Part shown: one piece after another, positions 13,158-20,360 of the stretch
How positions within the stretch are numbered: position 1 is the stretch's first letter
Layout of the letters: every line of letters begins with the position of its first letter
NCBI GenBank assembly: GCA_024280485.1
Contig: JAJRQB010000117.1
Coordinates: 50,998 to 114,997 of the forward strand
Source of the DNA: Deltaproteobacteria bacterium
GTDB lineage: Bacteria; Desulfobacterota; Desulfuromonadia; Desulfuromonadales; Geopsychrobacteraceae
Reading direction: 5' to 3'
DNA: 64,000 nucleotides
Program-made: the position numbers and the translations under genes
The notes under the pieces: model-generated
Told to the model about the DNA's origin: nothing
The model's database searches: none
Seen by the model: the letters and a program-made list of their open reading frames with translations, nothing else

Positions 13158-13634
13158 ATGAGCGGCTCACTTCCAGTGACTACAGATGGATATGCCCGTC
13201 TGCAAGAGGAATTGAAGAATCTTGTACGGATTGAACGACCTAAAGTAGTTCAGGATATTGCCGAAGCAAGGGCCCATGGCGACCTGTCTGAAAACGCTGA
13301 ATATGATGCAGCTAAAAACAAGCAGGGGTTTGTTGAAGGGCGGATCAAAGAACTGAATGACAAAATCGCTCGTGCACAAGTCATCAACCCGGCCGAGATC
13401 AACACTGAAAAGGTAGTATTTGGTGCAAAAGTGACCATCGTTGACATCGACACCGACGCTGAGGTGACCTATCAGATTGTCGGCGAAGATGAAGCCGAAA
13501 TTAAAGATGGTAAGATTTCGAATACGTCACCAGTAGGCCGCGCCCTAATTGGCCATGAAGTCGATGAAGAAATCAGTATTACAGTCCCTTCAGGTGTGAG
13601 GGTCTATGAAATTACGAACATCGAATATTCCTGA
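13158..13634 (+). CDS. greA: Transcription elongation factor GreA
   Basis: GreA enters the RNA polymerase secondary channel and stimulates cleavage of backtracked RNA. I use ATG 13158, preceded by AAGGAG, which gives the usual 158 residues; the track start at 13032 would run through the terminator. The N-terminal coiled coil contains ARAHGDLSENAEYDAAK with the acidic tip residues, and the C-terminal FKBP-like domain ends with TSPVGRALIGHEVDE and a short tail. It heads a small group with the DUF1858 gene and recG. Confidence 0.97.
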   Translation: MSGSLPVTTDGYARLQEELKNLVRIERPKVVQDIAEARAHGDLSENAEYDAAKNKQGFVEGRIKELNDKIARAQVINPAEINTEKVVFGAKVTIVDIDTDAEVTYQIVGEDEAEIKDGKISNTSPVGRALIGHEVDEEISITVPSGVRVYEITNIEYS

Positions 13635-13703
13635 CTACGCAATATAGCCTACTTGCTTTTTCCAAGTTATTTTGTGAGAATTAAAGCAATCGATAGCTAA
13701 TTT

Positions 13704-13919
13704 ATGGAGATAAAAATGAGTGCAAAAATTACTCGAGACATGACTTTTCACCAGATTCTGCAACTCGATTCACGCGTCGCCGGGGTATTAGGCGAGTTCA
13801 ATCTCGGTTGTGTCGGTTGCATGGGTGCCATGAATGAAACCCTCGAACAAGGTGCCATGGCTCACGGTCTTGACGTTGAAGACATCCTGACCGCCCTTAA
13901 CGGACTCTTTACCGAATAA
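13704..13919 (+). CDS. DUF1858 redox-disulfide domain protein
   Basis: This 71-residue protein belongs to the DUF1858 family, small domains named for a redox disulfide and often found next to hybrid cluster proteins or in anaerobes. The motif CVGCMGA supplies the CxxC pair, and the flanking pattern with FHQILQLDSRVAGVLGEFNLGC is typical. The start could be ATG 13704 or the ATG at 13716 (MSAKIT); GGAG precedes the first. It lies 69 bases after greA and 15 before recG, so it may be cotranscribed with recG. The partner is unknown. Confidence 0.85.
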   Translation: MEIKMSAKITRDMTFHQILQLDSRVAGVLGEFNLGCVGCMGAMNETLEQGAMAHGLDVEDILTALNGLFTE

Positions 13920-13934
13920 AGAGGGGGAGGGCAG

Positions 13935-16079
13935 ATGCCCAAAAACTCCCCTGATCTCAACTCTCTGGACCAGATCGGTCTGGATCAGGCTTCAGGAGTT
14001 GGCCCCAAACTGCAGGAACAGTTGCGAAAATTGGGGCTCAACTCTATAGAAGACGCTCTCTATCACCTTCCTTTACGTTACGAAGACAGACGTCAGTTTC
14101 GCACAATTTCTCAGTTACAGACCGGTCGACAAGAAGTTTTTTGCGCCAGAGTTTTAGCCGCAGGGGAGACCCGTACCAGTCGGAGTAACCGCCGTATCTT
14201 TGAGTTGATTGTTGGCGATGACACAGGCCGTATTTCGCTCAAATGGTTCAACTATCGAAAGAAATGGCTCGAGAAACGCTTCTCTGTCGGCCAACAATCA
14301 GTTTTCATTGGTGAAATTAAAAGTTTTGGTATTCACAAAGAAATACACCATCCTGATGCGGAACTACTTCCAGCAGGAGGGGATCCGACCGTAATATTGC
14401 GCAAGGATCCATTGAAGTTTGGACGAATTCTCCCCGTTTATTCTTTGACCGATGGGTTGTCACAGTACCGAATCCGCAAAATATGGTTTGAATTAGTCAA
14501 GAAATATGCAGTTTATATAAATTCAAGCCTGCCTGATCACATTTTAAAAAAATACAATTTTCTACCACTGGCAAATGCTCTCTTAGACTCTCATTGGCCA
14601 GAAGCTGATGCCTCATTACAACAATTGGAACTGGGGACAGACAAGGCACGACGTAGCATTGTCTATGATGAATTCTTTTTTCTTGAACTGGGACTTGCCT
14701 TAAAACGGCATGGTGTCGAGTTAGCAAAAGGGATTGCCTTCAAGGTCGAGCACCTCTATACAAAACCGCTCACCAAAATCCTACCGTTTCGCTTGACCGA
14801 TGCCCAGCGTCGGGTTTTAGGTGAAATCAAAGTTGACATGATGTCTCTGGCGCCGATGCACCGACTGATTCAAGGTGATGTTGGTAGCGGAAAAACCATC
14901 GTTGCGTTGATGGCTGCACTGATTGCTATCGAAAACCAGACTCAGGTTGCAGTTGTTGCCCCAACTGAAATTCTCGCTGAACAGCACTATGCAACATTCA
15001 GCCAATGGCTTAAGAAACTGGGGTTACGCTGTGAACTTTTGCGCAGTGGCACCTCCGCTGGAGATAAAAAGCGTATCCTCGCAGACCTTGAGGCGGGCGA
15101 CATTCATCTGCTGGTCGGAACCCATGCCGTTTTACAAGCAGGGGTCGAATTTAAGAAACTAGGGTTGGGTATCGTTGATGAACAGCACCGTTTTGGCGTC
15201 AAACAGCGTGCAGTGCTTAAACAGAAGGGTAATAATCCCGATATTCTCGTTATGACTGCAACTCCGATCCCACGCACACTCTCTATGACACTATATGGCG
15301 ACCTTTCATTGTCCGTGATAGATGAGTTACCCCCAGGAAGAAAACCCGTAAAAACAGCTCATTACTCTGGCAAAAATCGTAGTTCCGCCTATCGTGCACT
15401 ACAACAACAATTAATCCTTGGGCACCAGGCATATATTGTTTACCCCTTGGTTGAAGAGACTGAAAATTCAGATTTGCTTGCAGCAACCGAAGCCTCGGCA
15501 GCACTGGCAGAACATTTTCCACAAGCGCGCATTGGACTTTTGCATGGACGCATAAAGCAAGCCGACAAAGATGCGGTGATGAACAGCTTCAGAAACCACC
15601 AGATTGATATCCTGGTAGCGACAACCGTTATTGAGGTTGGGGTCGACGTTGCTAACGCGACAATCATGATCGTTGAGCATGCCGATCGTTTTGGTTTGGC
15701 GCAATTGCATCAGCTACGAGGACGCGTAGGGCGTGGCGGCGATGAGAGCTTTTGTTTTTTGATTTCTTCTGATCACTACAGTGACGAGGCCAGACGCAGA
15801 CTTAAGGTGATGGTCGATACCAATGATGGCTTTCGAATCTCAGAAGCCGACCTCGAAATTCGTGGGCCGGGTGAATTCCTAGGTACCAGGCAATCAGGGA
15901 TTCCAGATTTTCGCGTAGCCAGCATACTCAGGGATGGCTCCATCCTTGAGCAAGCAAGACAAGATGCCTTCAAGTATGCAGAATCGACAAACTACCTAAA
16001 GGACAATGATTCGATTTCGGTTAAAAAGGAACTTTTAAAGCGCTGGGGTGGTCGTCTTGACCTTGCTACTATTGGATAG
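13935..16079 (+). CDS. recG: ATP-dependent DNA helicase RecG
   Basis: RecG remodels stalled replication forks and branch-migrates Holliday junctions. The N-terminal wedge domain precedes a superfamily 2 helicase core with Walker A GDVGSGKTIVAL, motif II DEQH in IVDEQHRFG, motif III TATPIPRT and the C-terminal QLRGRVGRG. The 714 residues are close to the usual 690-700. GGGGGAGGG lies before the ATG. RecG is the last chromosomal gene on the plus strand before the dif site, 30 bases beyond its stop. Confidence 0.97.
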   Translation: MPKNSPDLNSLDQIGLDQASGVGPKLQEQLRKLGLNSIEDALYHLPLRYEDRRQFRTISQLQTGRQEVFCARVLAAGETRTSRSNRRIFELIVGDDTGRISLKWFNYRKKWLEKRFSVGQQSVFIGEIKSFGIHKEIHHPDAELLPAGGDPTVILRKDPLKFGRILPVYSLTDGLSQYRIRKIWFELVKKYAVYINSSLPDHILKKYNFLPLANALLDSHWPEADASLQQLELGTDKARRSIVYDEFFFLELGLALKRHGVELAKGIAFKVEHLYTKPLTKILPFRLTDAQRRVLGEIKVDMMSLAPMHRLIQGDVGSGKTIVALMAALIAIENQTQVAVVAPTEILAEQHYATFSQWLKKLGLRCELLRSGTSAGDKKRILADLEAGDIHLLVGTHAVLQAGVEFKKLGLGIVDEQHRFGVKQRAVLKQKGNNPDILVMTATPIPRTLSMTLYGDLSLSVIDELPPGRKPVKTAHYSGKNRSSAYRALQQQLILGHQAYIVYPLVEETENSDLLAATEASAALAEHFPQARIGLLHGRIKQADKDAVMNSFRNHQIDILVATTVIEVGVDVANATIMIVEHADRFGLAQLHQLRGRVGRGGDESFCFLISSDHYSDEARRRLKVMVDTNDGFRISEADLEIRGPGEFLGTRQSGIPDFRVASILRDGSILEQARQDAFKYAESTNYLKDNDSISVKKELLKRWGGRLDLATIG

Positions 16080-16108
16080 GTTGTCATATTTGATTTTATA
16101 TGCATTCT

Positions 16109-16136
16109 AGTTTACATAATATACATTATGCGACGT
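16109..16136 (-). other. dif: Chromosome dimer resolution site dif (XerC/XerD core site)
   Basis: This 28-base site reads, on the plus strand, XerD arm AGTTTACATAA, centre TATACA and XerC arm TTATGCGACGT. Against the reverse complement of E. coli dif, 22 of 28 bases agree, and positions 6-24 are identical. It is intact in both arms, unlike the two later sites at 18816 and 20714, which keep only the XerC arm. Integration by XerC exchange of a phage-type attP would leave exactly this pattern: the rebuilt functional dif on the XerD-arm side and degenerate sites on the other. Gene polarity switches here, supporting a terminus position. Confidence 0.93.
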
Positions 16137-16169
16137 TAGATATAACCATCCCTGTAGTGGGGTCCTCCT

Positions 16170-16595
16170 GTGACCTCACTCTTTACTACTCTGATCAAAG
16201 ATCTCAAGGTATCTCCTTCTGATGATGGTCAGATAAAAGTAACCGTTACACTTCCTTCTGATCTCTTCCTTCACTACGTCCGACTGCTCGACTCTCTCTC
16301 TGGTTTCTTCCAGTACACCAACCGCAAAGCCAAGATTGCTCAATCTCAGTCTCAGGCATCTCTAGAAAAACGTGCGATTGAAGCACAGCGAAATATTGCT
16401 GAGTACCGCTCTCGCCTCGTTGAACTCTATGACCGCTACCTCTCGCAAGGCTTAGATCGCAAGTCAGCTATCAAACAGATCTGTGCTGATCTCCGCTCTG
16501 AGAAACATCCTTGGCGAGCTCCCGAACTCGTTAGATCGTCCCTCGTTGCTGCTGGTCGGCGTGGTCAGTCTGGCAGACCTCGGAGGCAATCGTGA
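16170..16595 (+). CDS. Element protein of unknown function, 141 aa (paralog in element 2)
   Basis: The product is not recognised. It starts with GTG at 16170, 34 bases after dif, and its stop overlaps the GTG start of the rep gene, so the two are probably translationally coupled. The central part, from RLLDSLSGFFQ through a charged helix to AIKQICADLRSEKHPWRAPEL, aligns with the 164-residue ORF of element 2 (TLLRSLHGFFRQ ... AVKQTNAAMKKRNSPWATHDL). The C-terminus is rich in Arg and Gly. Position before rep suggests a replication accessory role, which is inference. Confidence 0.7.
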   Translation: MTSLFTTLIKDLKVSPSDDGQIKVTVTLPSDLFLHYVRLLDSLSGFFQYTNRKAKIAQSQSQASLEKRAIEAQRNIAEYRSRLVELYDRYLSQGLDRKSAIKQICADLRSEKHPWRAPELVRSSLVAAGRRGQSGRPRRQS

Positions 16596-17734
16596 GTGGC
16601 CCTCTGGAGCAAGCGACCGGAACCGCGACGGTATCGGCTATTGCCGAGCCAGCGGATTCGGAGAGCGGCCCTCTTGTTTCCTCTCCCATATCTCATCGCT
16701 CTGAGGTTTTGTCTATTGAACTCTTACCAAAGACTATTCGCTTTAAACGTCCTTTTTATGGTGCTCTTCCTACGGCTCCAGATCGTTCAAGTACAGAGAT
16801 TAAAGGATTTTCTACTAAGTCACAGCGTCGACTTCGTGAAACTGCTATCAATTCCGGTCAACCTCTGATTTCTCAGTTCTGCGCTACCTATGCCGATTAC
16901 TGGCCAATAGACGGTCGTGTAGCAAAACGTCAACTAAACAATTTATTTGATGCCATTCGTCGCAAGTTCCCCGCAGCTGGCTACCTCTGGGCCTTGGAGT
17001 TCCAGACTCGCAACGCTCCCCATTTTCATATCTTCCTCACCCTGCCCGCCTCGGACGATCTGCGCCAATGGCTCGGCACAACATGGAATCGGATTGCTGA
17101 CCCTGATTCAGAATTACACCGCTGGTGGCATACAGACCGAGTTGAAAGAAACGGCCAATCGGCTCTGATTCCGTGGAACATGGGTTCTGGTTCCTATATC
17201 TGCAAGTACCTGGACAAACAACATCAGAAGATTGTTCCGGAAGGATTCCGCAACACTGGACGCTTCTGGGGTAATTCCCGTGGATTGGTTCCCCCTTCTG
17301 TCTCAGTCGATCCAGAACAGCTTCGAGATATCACCCTATTAGATGCCGATTTTGATACTGGAGAAGTCACTCAAGACACTGACGGCCTGACTTATATAAC
17401 CCGCCATCTTGGCCGCTATCACGAGAAGATCTCCCGCCGCTCATGGTTCCGTAATACCTCTCGATCAACCTCAGTTCTCACAGGTGCACCCATTTTCAGG
17501 CGATTACTCGCCCACGTTCAGGAGAAAAACAATGGAAAACTGCCGAGTTATCCAAACTTGCAAAGAAGAACACTGGTACCACGAGATAAAGACTGCAATT
17601 CATCTCCAGGACACTCGAAAACTTTCAACCGCTCTTCGGGGTTTCTTACACACGTCTGGTTGGCCGGAGATCAAAATCAGGTCATTAGGACCGACATACA
17701 GTTTGACTCCGACAGAGAATATTCACCGTTCTGA
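16592..17734 (+). CDS. HUH-type rolling-circle replication initiator (G2P/Rep-like)
   Basis: This protein should nick one strand at the element origin and start rolling-circle replication. It carries the metal-binding HUH motif in APHFHIFLTL (His144, His146) and a tyrosine motif SYICKYLDK with Tyr202 and Tyr206 four residues apart and a Lys between, as in replication proteins of the phage gpII/gpA class. The start is a GTG at 16592 preceded by GGAGG and overlapping the previous stop. The last 65 residues overlap another plausible frame (17532-17765) and look less protein-like, so the native C-terminus deserves checking. No transposase domain is seen. Confidence 0.85.
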   Translation: MSGPLEQATGTATVSAIAEPADSESGPLVSSPISHRSEVLSIELLPKTIRFKRPFYGALPTAPDRSSTEIKGFSTKSQRRLRETAINSGQPLISQFCATYADYWPIDGRVAKRQLNNLFDAIRRKFPAAGYLWALEFQTRNAPHFHIFLTLPASDDLRQWLGTTWNRIADPDSELHRWWHTDRVERNGQSALIPWNMGSGSYICKYLDKQHQKIVPEGFRNTGRFWGNSRGLVPPSVSVDPEQLRDITLLDADFDTGEVTQDTDGLTYITRHLGRYHEKISRRSWFRNTSRSTSVLTGAPIFRRLLAHVQEKNNGKLPSYPNLQRRTLVPRDKDCNSSPGHSKTFNRSSGFLTHVWLAGDQNQVIRTDIQFDSDREYSPF

Positions 17735-17765
17735 ACTCTGTAAGTCCTGTCAATCACAAGACTAA
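17532..17765 (+). CDS. Small element protein, 77 aa, overlapping the rep 3' end
   Basis: An ATG at 17532 with a good ribosome site (AGGAG, seven bases upstream) opens a 77-codon frame in a different phase from rep. The peptide is balanced and hydrophilic with a Cys near each end (CRVIQTC and CKSCQ). It has no recognised domain. Such overlapping small genes are common in filamentous phage genomes, where they often encode single-strand binding or regulatory proteins. It is followed by an AT-rich gap and then the small RHH-like gene. Confidence 0.5.
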   Translation: MENCRVIQTCKEEHWYHEIKTAIHLQDTRKLSTALRGFLHTSGWPEIKIRSLGPTYSLTPTENIHRSELCKSCQSQD

Positions 17766-17837
17766 ATTTAAATCAAAATTGCAATATTGATTTAAAGGTT
17801 TACCGATCAGCAGATAATTAACTCTCAGGAGGCTCAT

Positions 17838-18029
17838 ATGAACGATCTAAACGAAATTTGGAAACATCAAAAAAAGGCGAATCATTTTACTTTCCCTACA
17901 TCGGTTCGGTTGCGTGCTGATGTAGATGCAATGCTGCAAACGGTTCTTCAAACTCATTCACATTTAACACAAACTCAAATTATTAATGACTGTCTCTACA
18001 CTATTCTACGTCAAGTTACTGCTAGCTGA
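17838..18029 (+). CDS. Small RHH-like protein, 63 aa
   Basis: The gene has an excellent ribosome site (CAGGAGG, seven bases before ATG). The 63-residue product reads as a short strand (FTFPTSVRLRADVDAML) followed by two helices (THSHLTQTQIINDCLYTILRQV), the outline of ribbon-helix-helix DNA-binding proteins. It probably regulates the element or controls copy number. A large hairpin region starts nine bases after its stop. Confidence 0.6.
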   Translation: MNDLNEIWKHQKKANHFTFPTSVRLRADVDAMLQTVLQTHSHLTQTQIINDCLYTILRQVTAS

Positions 18030-18037
18030 TCCATAGG

Positions 18038-18182
18038 CAAGCAAGCGCCAGCGCAGAAGGAAATAGATCCCCCTGGAGGGCCAGCAACGAGCATTCTTGC
18101 TCGGGGCCTCCAAGGGGATCGTTTTATTTCCGTTTGCTTGTGGGCCAGCGGATTCAACGCCCCGACCTGTGACACAGGGGCG
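18038..18182. repeat. Large nested inverted repeats, putative replication or packaging origin
   Basis: About 145 noncoding bases are almost all base-paired. The outer stem is CAAGCAA/TTGCTTG. Inside it lie GGAAATA/TATTTCC, GATCCCCCTGGAGGGCC against GGCCTCCAAGGGGATC with small bulges, and a tip CGAGCA/TGCTCG. A second hairpin follows at once: CGCCCC/GGGGCG around the palindrome CCTGTGACACAGG. Rolling-circle and filamentous replicons carry such structures as double- or single-strand origins or packaging signals. No T-run follows, which argues against simple terminators. Confidence 0.7.
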
Positions 18183-18270
18183 CAAATTCCACATTCCCTC
18201 TTTTCGGTTGACTACTGATTCACCTACGTGATAGAAGTGTTACACTTACTGCACACAAACGGAGCATACT

Positions 18271-18468
18271 ATGTCTAGAAAACGAGTTGCATTGACCATT
18301 GATGAAGATATTTTTTCTAAATTTCAGGATGAAGTCGTAGCACATGGATATCCTAAGTCGGCTGTTTCGATGCTGGTACAGAAATTCATGTCAGACACTA
18401 TCAAGGATATTGAAAAATACGGAGTATCTCCACAACTGGAACTCTTCAATTTACCTACTGGTGATTGA
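18271..18468 (+). CDS. Ribbon-helix-helix protein, 65 aa
   Basis: The 65-residue protein begins MSRKRVALTIDEDIFSKFQ, a typical RHH beta strand and first helix, followed by a second helix (SAVSMLVQKFMSDTI). A CGGAG ribosome site lies before ATG 18271. It is the last gene before the second Xer site and, in a circular form, would lie just upstream of the 141-residue ORF and rep. A role as a copy-number or transcription repressor is likely but inferred. Confidence 0.7.
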   Translation: MSRKRVALTIDEDIFSKFQDEVVAHGYPKSAVSMLVQKFMSDTIKDIEKYGVSPQLELFNLPTGD

Positions 18469-18563
18469 CTCCAATGATAGTTGATACTACGATCTGAAAT
18501 ATTAGAATCATGTACCAGTAATGGTAACGGCAATAACCACTATTTGGTATTTACATTAGAAAC

Positions 18564-18634
18564 AAAAGCCCCCCAGAACGGCAATTCTGAGAGGCTAGAA
18601 AAGGCGAAACCCCAGAACGGCAACTCCGGGGCTT
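18564..18634. repeat. Two tandem hairpins with repeated CCCCAGAACGGCAA
   Basis: The 14-base sequence CCCCAGAACGGCAA occurs at 18571 and 18610, 39 bases apart. Each copy forms the 5' side and loop of a hairpin (CCCCAGAA with TTCTG...GGCT; CCCC with GGGG). The repeated loop with different closing stems suggests selection for the loop sequence, for example as a protein or Rep recognition site. The rest of the gap 18469-18815 holds no convincing gene; the 141-codon track ORF here starts with TTG and reads through the Xer site. Confidence 0.6.
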
Positions 18635-18815
18635 CAATTCAAATCCGACCTCAACCGTCTAAAGTTTCAGGGGATTTTTGTGATTGTATTACGGAAACTT
18701 GGAAGCGTCAACACCCCTTCCCTGCCCTTACTGGCAGTATTAAACTTACCATTTCCCCCAAGCGGCTATCGGGGAGTGTATCCAGCACTCTCCGACCATT
18801 TATGTATAAGGTCCC

Positions 18816-18843
18816 ACTCAGCACTCTATACATTATGCGACGT
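18816..18843 (-). other. Degenerate Xer site between elements 1 and 2
   Basis: The XerC arm TTATGCGACGT and centre TATACA are identical to the dif site, but the XerD-arm position reads ACTCAGCACTC and bears no likeness to a XerD site. This is the structure expected of an element-derived attachment site used by XerC alone. It marks the junction between the two elements. Confidence 0.85.
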
Positions 18844-19100
18844 TACATAGGTCGCGATTACGGTAACCCACCTCTCCCCAATCCTTACATTTTGACCCTA
18901 TTTTGATTTTGATTCTGAATTGATCGCATTGCGATCGGTAAGCCGCCAGGACAATTCCGGTGTGTAAGCACTGGTCAGCGGCCTGTGGTCAGGTATGAGC
19001 GCAGCCGTGAGGCTGAAGCGATTAGCTGTCCATAGGTTGGTGGTCCTGGTGGCAACTTAGGTCATCCCCTTCAACTACAAATCGACCATGGAGATAAGAA

Positions 19101-19703
19101 ATGGCAGTGACACCAGATCAGGCAGGCATGACACCAGATCAGATTTATGAATTAGCTGTTCAAGCTCTGAGGCTTAAGAGTGATTTTGTGAAAGTTGGGT
19201 TAGGAGCATTTGCCGGTATAATTGCTGGTATCGGTGGAGCTAAAGTTGCTGGTAATGCGGCATATAAAACTAAACAGCTTGAACATGACTATGAAAATAG
19301 TAAAACTAAAAAATATAATGACCTGGAAGACATAAAATTGGCGATGGAGAAAGTTCTAAGCCTTAAAACGGAGCTTAATGATTTCATGGTAATTGCAGGT
19401 GAACACTATGAGGTTAAAAAGAATGGAGATTTTTCGCGACTTAAAGATATCAAGATCTCTAATTTTAAAATACTCAATATAAAGAACGAGTTGCTACTTT
19501 TTTCATTTCTTATGGATGATAGTGCTTTACATAGCTTAATTGTTAAATATGTAAATTCAGTAAATGACATTATTACTCATTTTGTTGATGCAAATAATAA
19601 TAAATGTGAGCTCAGTATTGAAGCATTAGACTTAAAGACTCTTGAAGCTAAGAAGGATGAATTACTAAAGAAGCTATCCTCTGTTTATCGTGATCTAAGC
19701 TGA
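19101..19703 (+). CDS. Hypothetical membrane-associated coiled-coil protein, 200 aa (cargo candidate)
   Basis: The product is not recognised. Residues about 33-52 (GLGAFAGIIAGIGGAKVAGN) form one glycine-rich hydrophobic segment; the rest is highly charged, mostly helical, with Lys/Glu-rich stretches. Codon use is clearly more AT-rich than in the chromosomal genes and even than element 1. GGAGA precedes ATG 19101. It is first in its element and followed by its own terminator. It may be a cargo gene such as an exclusion or defence factor; this is inference from position and composition. Confidence 0.65.
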   Translation: MAVTPDQAGMTPDQIYELAVQALRLKSDFVKVGLGAFAGIIAGIGGAKVAGNAAYKTKQLEHDYENSKTKKYNDLEDIKLAMEKVLSLKTELNDFMVIAGEHYEVKKNGDFSRLKDIKISNFKILNIKNELLLFSFLMDDSALHSLIVKYVNSVNDIITHFVDANNNKCELSIEALDLKTLEAKKDELLKKLSSVYRDLS

Positions 19704-19787
19704 GATAATGCCACAGGTTATCTTACGAGTTAGATATGTTGCCCTTGCCGCCTGCGCAGCGGGTGCTAGGGGCAGCAGATCTGAAAC

Positions 19788-19817
19788 AAAGGGAGGTATT
19801 AGTAATACCTCCCTTTT
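19788..19817 (+). terminator. Terminator hairpin after the element 2 cargo gene
   Basis: A perfect 13-base stem, AAAGGGAGGTATT/AATACCTCCCTTT, with a three-base loop ends in TTTT. It closes the transcription unit of the 200-residue protein and isolates it from the replication-type genes that follow. A weaker GC-rich hairpin (CCGC/GCGG) lies just before it. Confidence 0.85.
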
Positions 19818-19898
19818 GTGCCAATTTTGTCACTGAAGTTCACGGCTAAAACCACCTTCTAGGCCGCTCCCCTTCTGGCTTTGATGTCCTTTTAGGTG

Positions 19899-19985
19899 TG
19901 TCGGACATTGTCGGACAAGAAAACAGGCCCTTTCGTATGACTTTAAGTCACATCCAAATGTGACCTCAGTATGACTTTAGGTCAT
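19899..19985. promoter_or_regulatory. Direct repeats and palindromes upstream of the element 2 RHH gene
   Basis: TGTCGGACA occurs twice ten bases apart (19899, 19909). It is followed by palindrome TGACTTTAAGTCA (19938), inverted repeat GTCACAT/ATGTGAC (19947-19964) and palindrome ATGACTTTAGGTCAT (19971). The two GTATGACTTTA(A/G)GTCA(C/T)ATC blocks are near-identical direct copies 34 bases apart, just before the RHH start at 20017. They look like paired operators for that RHH protein, and the TGTCGGACA pair could be iterons or a nick region. Confidence 0.55.
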
Positions 19986-20016
19986 ATCGACCCGACCAGG
20001 CAACGGAGGTTTTTGT

Positions 20017-20226
20017 ATGGCAAAAAACAGTTCAAATCTAGAAAAGAAGATCACATTCCGCCTCAACGGCAAGCAGCTCTCTGAGCTTGAGTGCTACGCC
20101 GAAAATGAGGGGTTGCCTGTCTCTTTCGTTGTCCGGACACTGTTAACACGGTTCCTCGATGACCAAAAAGTTTACGGTCGGCAAAGTAACCAGACCATGC
20201 CTTCAATCTCCCTCAATGGATTCTGA
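20017..20226 (+). CDS. Ribbon-helix-helix protein, 69 aa
   Basis: The protein has the RHH outline: strand KKITFRLNGKQLSELE, turn at EGLPVSF and a second helix VVRTLLTRFLDD. ACGGAGG lies at good spacing before ATG 20017. Its stop overlaps the ATG of the next frame, so translation is probably coupled. It likely represses its own promoter through the palindromes just upstream, and corresponds in position to the 65-residue RHH gene of element 1. Confidence 0.72.
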   Translation: MAKNSSNLEKKITFRLNGKQLSELECYAENEGLPVSFVVRTLLTRFLDDQKVYGRQSNQTMPSISLNGF

Positions 20227-20360
20227 TGGCAGGTGAACCGCCCTCTTCTTCTCGTCTGTCGGCGGATATTGACCGGACTTTACGCGAGATCAACCGTTCT
20301 TTTGATCCGCTGAAGAAGGACTTTCCGTTTGCCTATCCGTTGTCATGCCTGAAGGAATGA
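20226..20360 (+). CDS. 44-aa ORF, possibly the N-terminal part of a frameshifted gene
   Basis: ATG 20226 overlaps the previous TGA. The 44 codons end at TGA 20360, inside the start of the 164-codon ORF. In length and position its product would supply the roughly 40 N-terminal residues that the 141-residue paralog of element 1 has before RLLDSLSGFF. Either the gene is split by a frameshift near 20340-20350 or the two are separate coupled genes. Confidence 0.45.
   Translation: MAGEPPSSSRLSADIDRTLREINRSFDPLKKDFPFAYPLSCLKE

Larger units (their letters stand above)
16126..18832 (+). mobile_element. Xer-integrated element 1 (IMEX-like, HUH replication gene)
   Basis: The stretch between the dif site and the second Xer site is about 2.7 kb. 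It encodes a small hypothetical protein, an HUH rolling-circle initiator, a 77-residue ORF and two small ribbon-helix-helix-like proteins, all on the plus strand, with two hairpin-rich noncoding zones. Its ends coincide with the XerC cleavage points of dif-like sequences. This matches filamentous-phage-like or plasmid-like elements that use host XerCD to integrate at dif. I see no coat, pI/Zot-like or integrase gene, so it may be a satellite that depends on a helper for packaging or simply a plasmid-like replicon. Confidence 0.8.

Noticed and set aside
18481-18906. 141-codon ORF across the second Xer site
   Set aside because: It starts with TTG, covers two hairpins and reads through the recombination site; the composition is not protein-like.
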